Below are positions 62,924-64,000 of a stretch of DNA of 64,000 nucleotides, piece after piece. The stretch covers positions 1-64,000 of the forward strand of contig CAUJDW010000062.1 in assembly GCA_963169455.1 (NCBI GenBank). Reading direction: 5' to 3'. The translations under genes were made by a program, and so were the position numbers. This stretch comes from Bacteroidota bacterium (lineage in GTDB: Bacteria; Bacteroidota; Bacteroidia; Chitinophagales; Saprospiraceae). Under the pieces are notes generated by a model that did no database searches, was not told where the DNA came from, and was given only the letters and a program-made list of their open reading frames with translations. The stretch's first letter is position 1, and each line of letters begins with the position of its first letter.

Positions 62924-64000
62924 TTATCTGAATATCAGTTTCTGCGTGGTAATGCCTTTCTCAAACCACAGCTTCACAATGTACATGCCTGCCGGGAAGT
63001 GCTCCCGGTTCAGGGTCATGGAGTTGGTGTTGATGTTGAAATAATTCTTCACCAGGTTGCCCTTGATGTCGAACAACTGGACAGCCAGCATGGGGTGTTC
63101 GGCATCGGTGTTGAAGGATACTACATCGTTAACCGGGTTCGGAGCCACGACCAGGCCGACATCGGCGTTGGTGAGCAGGCTACGGGTGGAAGACACCTCA
63201 CCGGCGCAGTCCAGCCCGAGGGCCAGGCAGGCCCGGGGAGCGAAGTATGCCATGATGGTGTCGAACGACAGGCGTGCTGCTACGGGGTCCGGCGGCGTCG
63301 TGGCGTTCGGGTTGGTGGGCGAGTAGAAATCCCAGGGTGCGCCGTTGTCGTCATCCGTCGGCAGCGGGGCGAGCCCTTCAAAACCGTCATTGCGGCTGTT
63401 GGCCACATCAGTAACGGCCTGCATGAAGGGATAACCCGACACGTCCAGGCTGTTGAATACATCGTTGTTGCCGTATTCATTCTGGAGCTTCTGAACCAGG
63501 TAGCTGCCCTGAACTTCCACAACCGGAAGGTTTACACCCGGCACGTTCACGATGCCTTCCACGTATGGCGCGTTCTGGTCGCCGGGGTCGTGGAAGGAGA
63601 TCATCGGCGGCTGGCCCGGGTCAACCCAGGAGCTGTCGCCGCAGGCGCCGCCCAGGTTGACCGAAAGCTGGAAGTCGGAAGAGTAGTTGACCCAGTTCGG
63701 ATAGCAGAGGGTGTCGCCAGGGGTGAAGATCGGGTATCCGGGCACGACGAAGCCGTAGCTCTTGGCCTCGATGTCGCCGTTAACCGGCTCGATAACCATG
63801 GGCACCGGGGTTCCGCCGGGGCCGAGGGTGATGAATTTGGGCAGCAGTACTTTGTTGTACGCATCCAGGCTGGAAGTGTTCAGCGTGATGTAGCCGCCGG
63901 TGCCGATGCCCCAGAGGGTGATCTTGTCCGGGTCGATGCCGAAGGGGTTGCCGTCCTCAGCCGCCGTTTTCTTGAAGAAACGGATAGCCGTGCGGGCATC
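62924..64000 (-). CDS. T9SS-exported carboxylesterase-like protein, cut by the window edge (3' part)
   Basis: At least 359 residues, open through the right edge; the start is outside the window. The visible N-terminal part matches type B carboxylesterases around the nucleophile elbow (KITLWGIGTGGY), but the catalytic serine of the usual W-G-x-S-x-G-G pattern is glycine here. The C-terminal ~85 residues (VVAPNPVNDVVSFN to GITTQKLIFR) are a T9SS type A sorting domain. An ATG at 63805 is internal and not a start. The protein may be a catalytically dead binding domain or use a different nucleophile. It is convergent with the LuxC-like gene. Confidence 0.75.
   Translation of the reverse strand, partial: DARTAIRFFKKTAAEDGNPFGIDPDKITLWGIGTGGYITLNTSSLDAYNKVLLPKFITLGPGGTPVPMVIEPVNGDIEAKSYGFVVPGYPIFTPGDTLCYPNWVNYSSDFQLSVNLGGACGDSSWVDPGQPPMISFHDPGDQNAPYVEGIVNVPGVNLPVVEVQGSYLVQKLQNEYGNNDVFNSLDVSGYPFMQAVTDVANSRNDGFEGLAPLPTDDDNGAPWDFYSPTNPNATTPPDPVAARLSFDTIMAYFAPRACLALGLDCAGEVSSTRSLLTNADVGLVVAPNPVNDVVSFNTDAEHPMLAVQLFDIKGNLVKNYFNINTNSMTLNREHFPAGMYIVKLWFEKGITTQKLIFR

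Overview
This 64 kb window comes from the chromosome of a GC-rich member of the Bacteroidota, most likely a marine Saprospiria-type bacterium (Lewinella / Phaeodactylibacter-like). The placement is an inference from gene content. The supporting signs are type IX secretion (T9SS) C-terminal sorting domains on at least four exported proteins, a PorP/SprF-family membrane protein beside two giant 'gliding motility' type B substrates, several Bacteroidota -7 boxes (TAnnTTTG) close to start codons, and little sign of Shine-Dalgarno sites. I saw no rRNA or tRNA gene, CRISPR array, insertion sequence or prophage.

Layout. 0.1-16.6 kb: carbohydrate and matrix degradation. A GH130 phosphorylase, a phosphomannose-isomerase-like protein that seems to have lost its metal ligands, and a co-oriented exported block (3.3-11.3 kb) of planctomycete-type cytochrome c proteins with a DUF1501 protein, an NHL propeller and chitobiase-C/discoidin modules. 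Then a GNAT, a GH97 glucosidase, a class III sirtuin and a Cys/Met-type PLP enzyme. 17-19 kb: a LytS/LytTR sensor-regulator pair. 19-26 kb: QueD, a T9SS-exported haem peroxidase, PhzF, a DUF6340-like lipoprotein and TyrS. 26-34 kb: an FtsX/LolC-type permease, an HExxH protein, CorA, and class Ia ribonucleotide reductase nrdB-nrdA behind a cluster of four DnaA boxes. 34-39 kb: a TSP3-repeat outer-membrane protein, then a divergent GH20 hexosaminidase / glycosylasparaginase pair. 39-51 kb: PorP/SprF followed by 2240- and 1153-residue T9SS type B adhesin-like proteins. 51-57 kb: a porin, a thioredoxin-YeeE-YeeE sulfur-import operon, and divergently from it a thiol-dioxygenase/methyltransferase fusion, then a membrane TIR-like protein. 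58-64 kb: an OmpR/HK two-component pair, an ArsA/Get3 ATPase, a LuxC-like acyl-CoA reductase whose start codon lies 10 bp after a 16-bp tandem array, and the 3' part of a T9SS-exported hydrolase cut by the window edge.

How it works together. Much of the window serves digestion of complex glycans and glycoproteins outside the cell or in the periplasm (GH130, GH97, GH20, glycosylasparaginase, cytochrome/DUF1501 block), with T9SS moving large adhesins and enzymes to the surface. The sulfur locus suggests import of an inorganic sulfur species next to oxidation and methylation of a small thiol; that link is inferred from position.

Repeats stand out. There are six copies of a 20-bp REP-like palindrome at three loci. 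Two cognate 16-bp tandem arrays lie 39 kb apart in opposite orientation. One chitobiase-C/discoidin protein module is shared by three unrelated proteins. Gene functions are assigned from motifs and remembered family features, not from searches.
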